46,690 nucleotides of DNA, taken from CAZNLL01 sp964573885. Lineage in GTDB: Bacteria; Desulfobacterota; DSM-4660; Desulfatiglandales; Desulfatiglandaceae. The notes beneath the pieces are model-generated. The model saw only the letters and a program-made list of their open reading frames with translations, did no database searches and had not been told where the DNA came from. The translations under genes and the position numbers were made by a program. Positions 26,367-34,456 of the stretch are shown piece after piece. Position 1 is the first letter of the stretch. Each line of letters opens with the position of its first letter. The stretch lies in assembly GCA_964573885.1 (NCBI GenBank), contig CAZNLL010000012.1, positions 1 to 46,690 of the forward strand, written 5' to 3'.

Positions 26367-26858
26367 ATGGAAGCGGAGTATTCGACACATGCCTATGAAA
26401 TGAGCGGGGAGGTGCATCAGAGCTGGACGAAAGAGATCATCTTCTCTATCCGTAAACTCATGCAGGCCAGGGAGTACTATACCAAAGAACTCAATAAGAA
26501 GTATCAAATCAGCGCGGCCCAGCTCAATTGCCTCCTCGCCCTATATGAGCACGGACCCATGCCGCCTTCCCAGATTGCCAGGCATATCATGGTGAGGTCG
26601 AGCACGGTCACCGGAGTGGTGGACCGTCTCGAACAAAAGGGGCTGGTGGCCAGGGTCAGAAACTCCCGTGATCGTCGGGTGATCATGATAGAGTTGAAAG
26701 AGGACGGCAAGGCCCTGGCCAAGAATGCGCCTCCCCCCATTCAACAAAAGATTCTCGACGGCCTGAGAAGTCTTCCTGAAGAAGAAATTAAGCAGATCGT
26801 CCATTCCCTCAAAAAACTGACCAACATGCTTGAGGTGGAAGATCTAGAGGTCACCTGA
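26367..26858 (+). CDS. MarR-family transcriptional regulator 1
   Basis: The 163-residue protein has a MarR winged helix-turn-helix (PPSQIARHIMVRSSTVTGVVDRLEQKGLVARVRNSRDRRVIMIEL), flanked by N- and C-terminal dimerisation helices. Its recognition helix is nearly the same as that of the second MarR gene at 34.5 kb (SSTVTGIIDRLEQKGLVQRI), so both should read similar operators. It starts with AGGAG upstream and is followed by a terminator-like hairpin, then the mttB1 promoter. The effector is unknown; an amine-derived ligand is a reasonable guess from context. Confidence 0.93.
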   Translation: MEAEYSTHAYEMSGEVHQSWTKEIIFSIRKLMQAREYYTKELNKKYQISAAQLNCLLALYEHGPMPPSQIARHIMVRSSTVTGVVDRLEQKGLVARVRNSRDRRVIMIELKEDGKALAKNAPPPIQQKILDGLRSLPEEEIKQIVHSLKKLTNMLEVEDLEVT

Positions 26859-26932
26859 TCCCCTTCAGGGCGAATGCTTTTCGTCTCCCCATAGGGTCAT
26901 CTCTTGCCTTTTATCGAAATCGGGCATTTTCT

Positions 26933-26955
26933 AAAAGGGGTATCCCGCCTTTTTT
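26933..26955 (+). terminator. Terminator-like hairpin after marR 1
   Basis: The perfect 6-bp stem AAAAGG/CCTTTT (26933-26938 with 26948-26953) has a nine-base loop and runs into a T-stretch (26950-26955). It lies about 75 bases after the marR 1 stop and would separate it from the mttB1 transcript. Confidence 0.45.
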
Positions 26956-27007
26956 CTCCTTATATGTTCTTGAAAATACGTTATAAATAGCAAAAAAATA
27001 AAATGTC

Positions 27008-27036
27008 TTGACATCACGAACCAATCCGGGTATTAA
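27008..27036 (+). promoter_or_regulatory. Promoter of the MttB cassette
   Basis: Consensus TTGACA (27008-27013), a 17-base spacer and TATTAA (27031-27036) give a good sigma-70 promoter. The predicted transcription start near 27043 falls at the edge of an inverted-repeat operator, about 100 bases before the mttB1 start codon. Confidence 0.65.
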
Positions 27037-27044
27037 TATTTCAA

Positions 27045-27073
27045 TTCAAACCTTTTGAAATGATATTATATCA
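27045..27073 (+). promoter_or_regulatory. Inverted-repeat operators over the predicted transcription start of the MttB cassette
   Basis: TTCAAA-CCT-TTTGAA (27045-27059) is a perfect inverted repeat directly after the -10 box, where a bound MarR dimer would block initiation. A second perfect repeat, TGATAT-T-ATATCA, follows at 27061-27073. The TTCAAA/TTTGAA half-sites recur before marR 2. Binding is inferred. Confidence 0.6.
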
Positions 27074-27141
27074 ATACAATTGATTTGGCCCGGGCCTTGC
27101 CCGGGCCAAAAATACCCAGCAAGACTGAGAAGGAGATACTC

Positions 27142-28356
27142 GTGAATGAGAAGCAGGTAGAAAAATCAAAAGACTTACTGGGTCAGGAAACGGTGGAGAT
27201 GCTCCAACAGGTGCATCAGGACGCCCTTTGGATTTTGGAAAATCTCGGCGTGGGCTGCAAGCTGCCGGAGCTCCGGGCCCTTTATGAGCCCCTCGCCGCA
27301 GAGGGTGAGGCGGTGGTCTATGACAACCGCATCTATCTGACCACCGGCCTGGTTGAGCGTTGTCTTGAGACCGTACCCAAAGTGGATGAATTCTTTGTCC
27401 CCTTGAACAGCTTTTTTATCGGTGGTACCGCCCCCTATGTGTATAACGACGAGCAAGGGGAGGGAGGTATGGCTCCCACTCCGGAAGATGCGAAAAAGGT
27501 GGTCCAGATTGCAGAGAAATATTCGAAGGTGGCCGGCTCGGGGCGGGGTGTAAAGCTCAAGGATGAGGTCGAACAAATGACCATCATGGCCGGGAATTGC
27601 ACCAAGCCCCTCTATTTCGCGGTTACATCGGACGAAGCTCTTGCCCGGGCAAGGGAGATCTATGAGCATAGAAAAAATATCATGATCGTATTCTGTCTGA
27701 CCCGGCCTCCCCTGGAGGTGAACGAAAACTTCTCAGAGCACTTCGTCAAGGTGATAAAGGCGGGATTGCCTGTTTTCATCTCCGCCATGCCCATGGCCGG
27801 AATCAGTGCCCCTTACTGTTATAACGGGGTTCTGGCCATGACCCATGCAGAAGTGCTTTTCGGCATCTGTTCGTCACAGTTGCTCAACAAGGGAAGTCTG
27901 CTCGTTCATGGGGGATTCCCCACCATTGCGGACCCGAGTATCGAATACAACCCCAATTACGGGCTTATCAGTCACAACTTCCTCAACATCCTTATGAGCC
28001 ATCTCAATCTTATGTTGGATCTTCCCACCTTCCAGAGTGCGGGGACCACCCATGAGGAGCACCCTACGGAACGGGCTTACGAGGATGCAAAGCGGGGCCA
28101 GGCCCTTTGCCTCAAATACGGCTTTCATATGATGCGCCACCCCTTTGCATTTCTCCGCTATTTGATCGACTTCTCCTTTGAAAAGCTGGAGAAAGCCATT
28201 CAAATCGCGGAAGAGGTCACCCCCGATGACGCCCCGGAGGTGGAAAAGCCCGTTTACGACGAGCGGGGCATGGAATCGATCCGGCATATCGGGTTGGGCA
28301 TGTATATGGAGGACTCCCTGACCACGGCTAATTTAGGGAAAATTTTTGCAAAATAG
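27142..28356 (+). CDS. MttB-family (non-pyrrolysine) methyltransferase-like protein 1
   Basis: The protein is 404 residues from GTG 27142, with AAGGAG upstream. It belongs to the trimethylamine methyltransferase (MttB) superfamily: N-terminal helix HQDALWILENLGVGC, then a TIM-barrel with FIGGTAPYVYNDEQGE, AMPMAGISAPY and TLL/HAEVLFG-type segments. It has no internal amber codon, so it is a non-pyrrolysine member. Known members move a methyl group from glycine betaine, proline betaine or carnitine to a corrinoid protein. This one is shorter than the usual ~470-500 aa, and no corrinoid protein or activase is nearby. Substrate unknown. Confidence 0.85.
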   Translation: MNEKQVEKSKDLLGQETVEMLQQVHQDALWILENLGVGCKLPELRALYEPLAAEGEAVVYDNRIYLTTGLVERCLETVPKVDEFFVPLNSFFIGGTAPYVYNDEQGEGGMAPTPEDAKKVVQIAEKYSKVAGSGRGVKLKDEVEQMTIMAGNCTKPLYFAVTSDEALARAREIYEHRKNIMIVFCLTRPPLEVNENFSEHFVKVIKAGLPVFISAMPMAGISAPYCYNGVLAMTHAEVLFGICSSQLLNKGSLLVHGGFPTIADPSIEYNPNYGLISHNFLNILMSHLNLMLDLPTFQSAGTTHEEHPTERAYEDAKRGQALCLKYGFHMMRHPFAFLRYLIDFSFEKLEKAIQIAEEVTPDDAPEVEKPVYDERGMESIRHIGLGMYMEDSLTTANLGKIFAK

Positions 28357-28387
28357 GCATTAACAAAATCATTTTGGAGGTGTTGAA

Positions 28388-29869
28388 GTGGCATGTTTAG
28401 CGGGAATCATATCACAGCACGGAAGAATTTCTATGGACTGTGCAATGGAGTTGGGAAAGATGCTCAAGCACATGCGCCATCGTGGGCCGGATAACACCAT
28501 CGTCCGTACCCTGACCGATGACAGGGGGGCCCTGGGGGCGGGAGAAATCAATCTGGCCCCTTACAGGACCTATTCCACCTCTCTCGAAGAGACCCCGTAT
28601 TTTCTCTTGGACGGCAGGATCTTTAACGAAAGGTCAAACGGTGAAAACGACATCGATTTCTTCAGGGAATACTATGAGAAGTATGACAGGGATTGTTTCA
28701 GACACCTGGATGGCAGTTTTTCTTGCGCCGTCGTGGAAAAGGATGACGAGGTTATACTGGCGAGAGACCCTGTAGGGGCCCGGCCGCTTTTTTACGGGGC
28801 GAGTGACAATGTGTTTTATTTCAGCACCGAGATGAAGGGACTCAAGGGCCATGTCCAGTTTGATATCCATGAACTGCCGCCAGGGCATTTGTACAGCACC
28901 AGGAAAGGGTTGAGCCAATTTACGCCCTTTACCCCCGAGGTGCCCGAGGCGGAAGACATCCCGGGGACGGCCAAGGCCTTGAGAGAACTCCTCATTGAGG
29001 CGGTGAGAAAGAGAATGGATGATGTGGAGGCCGTATCCCTGAGCGGCGGTCTTGACAGCTCGATTATTGCGGCCATCGCCAAGGAGTTCAATCCCAAGCT
29101 GCATCTTTTCACAGGCACCATCGAGAGGCACGAGGGTCCGGACCTGGAAAACGCCAAATTGATGGCGGATTTTTTGGGCCTGGAGCACCACATTTACCGG
29201 GTCACTGATGAGGAGATCCTGGACTTCATCCCTCAAGCGGTGTGGTACCTGGAGAGTTTTGATGAAGACTGTATTTCCGGGATCATTTCCAACTTTTTTG
29301 TCTCCAGAATGGTCAAGGAATACTCCAACGCCGTGCTGGTGGGAGAGGGGGCGGACGAGCTCTTCGGGGGCTACCGAATGGTCCTCAAGAACCCGAGGGT
29401 GAAAAGCAATGAGCAGAGAGAAAGACTGGCCCAAAAGCTCCTTGATATCGCCTACAATACGGCGTTGAGGCGTCTGGATCGGGCCTGGATGGCCAATGCG
29501 GTGGTCTATAAGACCCCTTTCCTGGACGCCAGGGTGGTGGCCTTCAGCAAGAAGATACCCATGGATTGGAAGATCTACGGGGAAAAGCAGACCGAGAAGT
29601 TCATCCTGAGAGAGGCCTTCAGAGACATGTTGCCTGAAAAGATCGCGAACAGGGAGAAGCTGAGGTTTGCCATGGGCACGGGTATGGATGACGTGATGGA
29701 TGATCTCGTAGGCCAGAGGATCGACCCCGCAGAAATCAAGCAGAGGCCCAAGGCGGCCTATGGGTTGCCCTTTGCTACCTTTAAAGAGCTCTATTACTAT
29801 GACGAATTCCTTCAGCAGTTCCCACCATCCTACGAGAGACAGACCATCCGGTGGGATCCTTTTAAATAA
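28388..29869 (+). CDS. Asparagine-synthase-like ATP-dependent amide ligase with altered glutaminase domain
   Basis: The 493-residue protein starts at GTG 28388 with GGAGG upstream. It has an N-terminal class II amidotransferase-like domain (RHRGPD at 30-35) and a C-terminal AsnB synthetase domain with the ATP PP-loop SGGLDSS (219-225), GEGADELFGGY and KTPFLDARVV. The glutaminase part is unusual. Cys is residue 3 (M-A-C) where a free N-terminal Cys2 is normal. Residues equivalent to E. coli AsnB Arg49, Asn74 and Glu76 read Ile, Asp and Arg (LDGRIFN instead of NGEIYN). The synthetase half looks intact, so it may ligate ammonia or another amine to a carboxylate. It lies 31 bases after mttB1. Confidence 0.85.
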   Translation: MACLAGIISQHGRISMDCAMELGKMLKHMRHRGPDNTIVRTLTDDRGALGAGEINLAPYRTYSTSLEETPYFLLDGRIFNERSNGENDIDFFREYYEKYDRDCFRHLDGSFSCAVVEKDDEVILARDPVGARPLFYGASDNVFYFSTEMKGLKGHVQFDIHELPPGHLYSTRKGLSQFTPFTPEVPEAEDIPGTAKALRELLIEAVRKRMDDVEAVSLSGGLDSSIIAAIAKEFNPKLHLFTGTIERHEGPDLENAKLMADFLGLEHHIYRVTDEEILDFIPQAVWYLESFDEDCISGIISNFFVSRMVKEYSNAVLVGEGADELFGGYRMVLKNPRVKSNEQRERLAQKLLDIAYNTALRRLDRAWMANAVVYKTPFLDARVVAFSKKIPMDWKIYGEKQTEKFILREAFRDMLPEKIANREKLRFAMGTGMDDVMDDLVGQRIDPAEIKQRPKAAYGLPFATFKELYYYDEFLQQFPPSYERQTIRWDPFK

Positions 29870-29884
29870 GAGGAGATATTCACC

Positions 29885-31216
29885 ATGTCGTTTCCGACAA
29901 ATTATAAGTATGTCATTATTGGGGCCGGAGTCCATGGGCTGAGTACGGCCTGGCACCTGGCCAAGGGTTTGAAGGCCAAGAAAAAGGGTTCGGGCAAGGA
30001 TATTCTGGTCATTGACAAGGGTTCCATCGGGGCCGGTGCCTCCGGCATCGCCTGTGGTGTGATCCGGAACAACTACTTCCAACCGGCCATGCGCAAGCTC
30101 ATGGCCCACAGTGTGGCCGCGTGGGAAGAAGATGCGGAGGCCTATGGTTATTACCCGGTAGGCTATATGCAGATATCCCCCGAGGAGATGCATGCGGATG
30201 TAGCTGAAATCTATAAGCAGCAGAAAGAGATAGGGTATACCTCCGTTTTCATCGAGGGCGAGAAAGACTGCCTCAAGTATATGAGAGAGAACGTCTTCCA
30301 TGACTGGCAGGCCAAAAACATCACTTCTGTTCTCCACGAGAAAAAGGGGGGCTATGCCTTCAACACCAGGTCCCTTTACCGGCTTGCAGACAAGGCCGAG
30401 GCGGAGGGTGCCCGTATCTTGACCGGGGTGGAAGTGACGGGGCTGAAAAGAAGCGGCCCAAGCGTGGATGCGGTTGAGACCTCCGGGGGCACCGTTGATT
30501 GCGAGTATGTGATCATAGGACCCGGGCCGTGGGCCAAGACCTTCTGGGACATGCTGGAACTCTCCAACCAAATAGACATAAAGGACGGGACCGGCAAAAT
30601 CCACAAAGGGGTCCAGATGTGGACCTATTGGTGCCTTGTGGAAGGGACACTGGGAGTGTCTCCCGATTATGCCATGGATAACCAGGGGAATATGCCGCCC
30701 GTCGTCCATGTGGATAGTGATGCCCCTTTGTATTCCAGCGAGGACGGATCTTTGATTACGGATGAGATGTGGGGCATCTATTATAAGCCGGACTTTAACT
30801 TCGGCGGTGTTCAAGGGGGGGCCGCCCCTTACATTGTGGAAGGGGCGGTCAAGGTGGACCCTTACGGTATCGACTCCCCGGACTTTGTGGTGGGACCTGA
30901 ATTCGTGCATATGTGGACCTCGGCCCTGGCTCACTGCCAAAAGAGGTACGAAGGGAAATACAAGTATTATAAAAACGAGCCCTCAGGTGGGTTGGGCTGT
31001 TTTACCCCTGATAGCTTCCCCATCTTTGATGTGTTTTATCAAAACTGTTATATGATTTTGGATTCAAATCATGGCTACAAGATGATCGGCGTGGGTGACT
31101 TGGTGGCCAAAGAGGTCCTGGGCGAAGAACAGGACCTGCTCAAGCCCTTCCGGTTTTCCCGTTATGAGAGAGGAGAATTGCACCCGGTCTCTCACAGCCC
31201 CTTCCCGTGGAGTTAA
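29885..31216 (+). CDS. FAD-dependent oxidoreductase, sarcosine oxidase beta/DAO family
   Basis: The 443-residue flavoprotein begins with a Rossmann FAD site, YVIIGAGVHGLSTAWHLA, and an early GAGASGIACGVIRNNY segment. That segment resembles the GxxxxxxxRSNY region of heterotetrameric sarcosine oxidase beta subunits. The C-terminus holds DSNHGYKMIGVGDLVAKEVLG, the usual second FAD contact. Family members oxidise N-methyl or other secondary and tertiary amines to imines. It follows the ligase gene by 15 bases. No alpha/gamma/delta sarcosine oxidase subunits are present, so the electron acceptor is unknown. Confidence 0.87.
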   Translation: MSFPTNYKYVIIGAGVHGLSTAWHLAKGLKAKKKGSGKDILVIDKGSIGAGASGIACGVIRNNYFQPAMRKLMAHSVAAWEEDAEAYGYYPVGYMQISPEEMHADVAEIYKQQKEIGYTSVFIEGEKDCLKYMRENVFHDWQAKNITSVLHEKKGGYAFNTRSLYRLADKAEAEGARILTGVEVTGLKRSGPSVDAVETSGGTVDCEYVIIGPGPWAKTFWDMLELSNQIDIKDGTGKIHKGVQMWTYWCLVEGTLGVSPDYAMDNQGNMPPVVHVDSDAPLYSSEDGSLITDEMWGIYYKPDFNFGGVQGGAAPYIVEGAVKVDPYGIDSPDFVVGPEFVHMWTSALAHCQKRYEGKYKYYKNEPSGGLGCFTPDSFPIFDVFYQNCYMILDSNHGYKMIGVGDLVAKEVLGEEQDLLKPFRFSRYERGELHPVSHSPFPWS

Positions 31217-31279
31217 AGGCCTTGGGCGGACCAATTCAAGGATGGGGGTAGTCGTTTTCAAGGTGGAAGATGTGTTTCA

Positions 31280-32128
31280 ATGGAATTGACGGTGCTCGGA
31301 TCAGGGGGATGTATGGTTATCCCCAAGCCTCTCTGCCCATGCCCTGTCTGTGAAGAGGCCAGGAAAAAGGGAGTGCCCTACGAGAGGACAGGGCCTTCCT
31401 TGTTTGTTCATGACGAAAATATCCTCATAGACACACCGGCCGAGATAGCCCATCAATTAAACCGGTCCAGAATAGGACGCATTGATTACTTGATCTTTAC
31501 CCATTTGGATCCCGATCATGTGGAAGGGTTCAGGGTGGTGGAACAGATTACGCTGGATTTCCGCACCTGGTGTGCCTACCCGGAAAAGCAGATCCAGTTG
31601 CTTTTGCCCGAGCAGCTGAGGGGCTATTTGAGAAAGATCCAATCCGTCTACGGTCCCTTGATCGATTATTACGAGACTCAGGGTTTTGTAAGATGCACCT
31701 ATTTTCCGGAAAAGGTGACCGTTGGAAAGATCCAGGCCACCGCAATCCCCGTGGATCGGGGAGGCTATTTTTCATTTGTCTACGTCCTGGAAAAGGGAGG
31801 GAAAAGGCTTGTTTACGCCCCCTGCGACATTAAACCCTTTCCAGAACACAGGGCCGAGGTCCAGGGTGCAGATCTTCTGATCATCCAGCCGGGTATATTT
31901 GAGACCGGTTTGAAACATGACTTCGTCTATCCAGAGGATCACATCTCTCGGACCACCCTGTATACCTTTGAGCAGACCATGGCACTGGCAAAAAGAATTA
32001 AGGCGGCCCGCATCCTCTTTGTCCATCTGGAGGAGTACTGGAACAGAGGGCATGACGATTATGTCGCGCTTCAAGCGAAATTCGACAATATACGCTTTGC
32101 CTATGACGGCATGTCCATAGTTGTGTGA
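31280..32128 (+). CDS. MBL-fold metallo-hydrolase (PhnP/PqqB-like)
   Basis: The 282-residue protein begins MELTVLGSGG and has a Cys-rich loop CPCPVCEEARKKG typical of PhnP-like zinc sites. The metallo-beta-lactamase motif is THLDPDHVEG (His, Asp, His). Asp in APCDIKPF and a late His in VHLEEYW are further likely ligands. PhnP relatives are phosphodiesterases for cyclic phosphates, whereas others hydrolyse thioesters, lactones or amides. The substrate here is not evident, but the position within the amine cassette suggests a hydrolytic step. Confidence 0.85.
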   Translation: MELTVLGSGGCMVIPKPLCPCPVCEEARKKGVPYERTGPSLFVHDENILIDTPAEIAHQLNRSRIGRIDYLIFTHLDPDHVEGFRVVEQITLDFRTWCAYPEKQIQLLLPEQLRGYLRKIQSVYGPLIDYYETQGFVRCTYFPEKVTVGKIQATAIPVDRGGYFSFVYVLEKGGKRLVYAPCDIKPFPEHRAEVQGADLLIIQPGIFETGLKHDFVYPEDHISRTTLYTFEQTMALAKRIKAARILFVHLEEYWNRGHDDYVALQAKFDNIRFAYDGMSIVV

Positions 32129-32158
32129 GTGGTTCCTTGCCGGAGAAAGGAAGGAAAA

Positions 32159-33337
32159 ATGGAATTTGAAGATCAGGGATTGGTGGAAAGGATACACAGG
32201 GATGCCCTGCGGGTATTGGAAGAGATAGGGGTTAAGTGTGAATCCCCCGAGGTGAGGCAGATCTTTGAAGAAACAGGCTTAGCGGCCTACGATGACAGTA
32301 CGGGGCATATCCATGTGCTCACACCCCTGGTGGAGCAAGCGCTCAATATGGGCCCCAAACGGGACAAATACTGGATCCCGGAGAATTCCTTCGGTGTGGG
32401 CGGTACAGCTCCCTTTGTCTACGATGATCAGACCGGTGATCTGGTGGAACCGACCTTTGAGCATTTGGCCAAAATAGCGAAGACGGTCAACGATGCGGAT
32501 GTCATCAATTTTATGGCCAGAGGCGTTTTGCTTAAACAACAGGAAGTCAAGGTCATGAACACCATCATTGAAAACTGTCACAAGCCCATTTATGTGGCGG
32601 CCGTCACCGAGGAAGGAATCGCCAGGGCAAAAGAGATCTGTGATACAAGGGGGGGAATAACGGTCCAGTTTTCCATTATCAACAGCCCCCTGAATATCAT
32701 CGAGAGCATGATGGAGCCCTTTTTGTCATGTGTTCGCCAGGGGATCCCCATCTACGTGTCCACCATGCCCATGGCGGGCCTCTCCGGCCCCTATTCCATG
32801 TCGGGACTTTTGACCCTGACCCATGCGGAGGGCCTTTTCGGCATCACCCTCGCCGAGCTGGTGAATCCGGGCCTTACGGTCGTGCATGCGGGCCTCCCCT
32901 CCATTGCGAATATCCAAAAGAACTATGCCGTGGATCTCGGCCTTGTGTCTCACAATATAGCCAATCTCCTTATGGAAAAGGTGAACAAGATGCTGGATAT
33001 TCCCAGCATTCAAACCGCCTGTACCACCAGTCAGTCCCAGCCCAACAAGAAGGCGGAAGAGGAGGCCATCGTGGGCTATGCCTTGATGAAGAAATATGGC
33101 TTTCACCAGATGCGACATGCCTTCGGTTTCCTGGCTGAACTCATATCTTTCTCAATCGCAAAACTGGAAAGACATATTGAGCTGTGCCGGGAGACGGGAC
33201 CTGATCAGGCCCCTGACTACCAGCTCGAAGCGTATGATCCCGAAGGGTATGAGGCCATTGCAAGGAACGGCAGCAAGGCCAACTACATGCGGGATGACCA
33301 CACCTTGAAAAACACGGGAAAGGCCTTTTTGTATTAA
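32159..33337 (+). CDS. MttB-family (non-pyrrolysine) methyltransferase-like protein 2
   Basis: A 392-residue paralogue of the first MttB-like protein starts at ATG 32159 with an AAGGAAGG site. Shared landmarks include HRDALRVLEEIGVKC, FGVGGTAPFVYDD, STMPMAGLSGPYS, LTHAEGLFG, the middle AGLPSIANI and a late KKYGFHQMRHAFGF. It has no internal stop. The two are clearly homologous but not near-identical (for example VYDDQTGDLVEPT versus VYNDEQGEGGMAPT), so this is not a fresh duplication. They could act on different substrates or as a heteromeric pair. It lies 30 bases after the MBL gene. Confidence 0.85.
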   Translation: MEFEDQGLVERIHRDALRVLEEIGVKCESPEVRQIFEETGLAAYDDSTGHIHVLTPLVEQALNMGPKRDKYWIPENSFGVGGTAPFVYDDQTGDLVEPTFEHLAKIAKTVNDADVINFMARGVLLKQQEVKVMNTIIENCHKPIYVAAVTEEGIARAKEICDTRGGITVQFSIINSPLNIIESMMEPFLSCVRQGIPIYVSTMPMAGLSGPYSMSGLLTLTHAEGLFGITLAELVNPGLTVVHAGLPSIANIQKNYAVDLGLVSHNIANLLMEKVNKMLDIPSIQTACTTSQSQPNKKAEEEAIVGYALMKKYGFHQMRHAFGFLAELISFSIAKLERHIELCRETGPDQAPDYQLEAYDPEGYEAIARNGSKANYMRDDHTLKNTGKAFLY

Positions 33338-33449
33338 CATCAGTCACCGGAATGCTGTATATATCTCTTGGTTGCTGAATCAGGGAGGCTGCTCCGCCAA
33401 GAAGTCTCTCGCACCAAGGGATTGAAAAGCGCAAGAGAGGTGACTGAAA

Positions 33450-34388
33450 ATGGACGAGGGAATGAAGGTTGCCATCTGCCAGACAAATCCGATCCTCCTG
33501 GACCTGAAGGCCAACCTGGAAGAGGTGATTGCCCAGATCGGGGAGGCGAGAGAAGCGGGTGCCCAGTTGATTGTGTTCCCCGAACTCGCCCTAACAGGAT
33601 ACTTCGTGGGTCAGAGATACCACGAAGTCGCCCTCAGGATGGATTCCCCGGAGATTATGCAACTCTTATCAGCCACCAAAGGGACGGCCGCGGTGGTGGG
33701 CTTTATCGAAGAATCTCCTGCGATGAATTTTTACAATTCAGCCCTCGTGGCGGTGGATGGCGAAATCTATTTTGCCTACCGTAAGCTCAACCTGCCCAAC
33801 TACGGGGTTTTTGAAGAGCGAAAATATTTTGCTTCGGGAAAACAGATCCCCGTGTTCAAGCTTCACGATTTCACCATCGCCGTTTTTATCTGCAACGATC
33901 TGTGGCACCCTTCCCTCCCCTATCTGGGTGTATGCCAGAAGGCGGATATTTTTATTTCCATCTTCAATTCATCCCAGGGCTCCATGGGTACCGAGTTTTC
34001 GAATATTGAGAGCTGGGGCGTGATTGATAAATTCTACTCCCGTATATTCGGTATCTATAATATCTGTGCCAACCGGGTCGGGGAAGAGACCTTTCAGGAG
34101 AGGCGAGCTGTGGCCGGTGCTCCTTTACCTGGAGAAGACCCGGCAGACCCCTTCTACGAGACAACCACCTATCGGTTCTGGGGAGGCAGCGAAATCATCA
34201 ACCCCTTCGGCCAGGAGATTGCCAAGGCCCTCTATTATGAGCCGGATCAGATCTTTGCCGATTTGTCGAGGGAGTTGCTCAGGCGAAAAAAGATTCTTCT
34301 CCCTTACCTGAGAAATGATGATCCCTATTTCACACACCGTGAACTTGAGCGCATTCTATACGAAAAGCGGTCGGTAGAGAATCCTTAG
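33450..34388 (+). CDS. Carbon-nitrogen hydrolase (nitrilase superfamily amidase)
   Basis: The 312-residue protein has the nitrilase-superfamily catalytic residues: Glu45 (FPELALTGY), Lys112 (YRKLNLPN) and Cys148 (VFICNDLWHP), with Glu122 (FEER) as the fourth residue. Such enzymes hydrolyse amides, carbamoyl or nitrile bonds. It is the last gene of the MttB cassette, 112 bases after mttB2. The start is ATG 33450; Met5 is also possible. Paired with an amide-forming ligase in the same operon it could release an amine made or carried as an amide; that is inference. Confidence 0.88.
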   Translation: MDEGMKVAICQTNPILLDLKANLEEVIAQIGEAREAGAQLIVFPELALTGYFVGQRYHEVALRMDSPEIMQLLSATKGTAAVVGFIEESPAMNFYNSALVAVDGEIYFAYRKLNLPNYGVFEERKYFASGKQIPVFKLHDFTIAVFICNDLWHPSLPYLGVCQKADIFISIFNSSQGSMGTEFSNIESWGVIDKFYSRIFGIYNICANRVGEETFQERRAVAGAPLPGEDPADPFYETTTYRFWGGSEIINPFGQEIAKALYYEPDQIFADLSRELLRRKKILLPYLRNDDPYFTHRELERILYEKRSVENP

Positions 34389-34406
34389 ACAGGAGACGTT
34401 AAAGTT

Positions 34407-34434
34407 CGGGTCCGCCAGGGATCCCCGGTTTTTT
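34407..34434 (+). terminator. Candidate terminator after the nitrilase gene
   Basis: A short stem (CGGG at 34407-34410 with CCCG at 34424-34427) is followed by six T (34429-34434). It lies about 20 bases after the nitrilase stop and before the marR 2 promoter. The stem is short. Confidence 0.35.
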
Positions 34435-34456
34435 GTTGATATTTATTTTTAACTGT

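Noticed and set aside
28634..30940. A 768-codon open frame on the minus strand across the AsnB-like and flavoprotein genes
   Set aside because: It is the antisense of two genes with clear family motifs, crosses their boundary and has no recognisable domain or Shine-Dalgarno site.
27142..33337. Pyrrolysine (amber read-through) in the MttB-like genes
   Set aside because: Neither frame contains an internal TAG.
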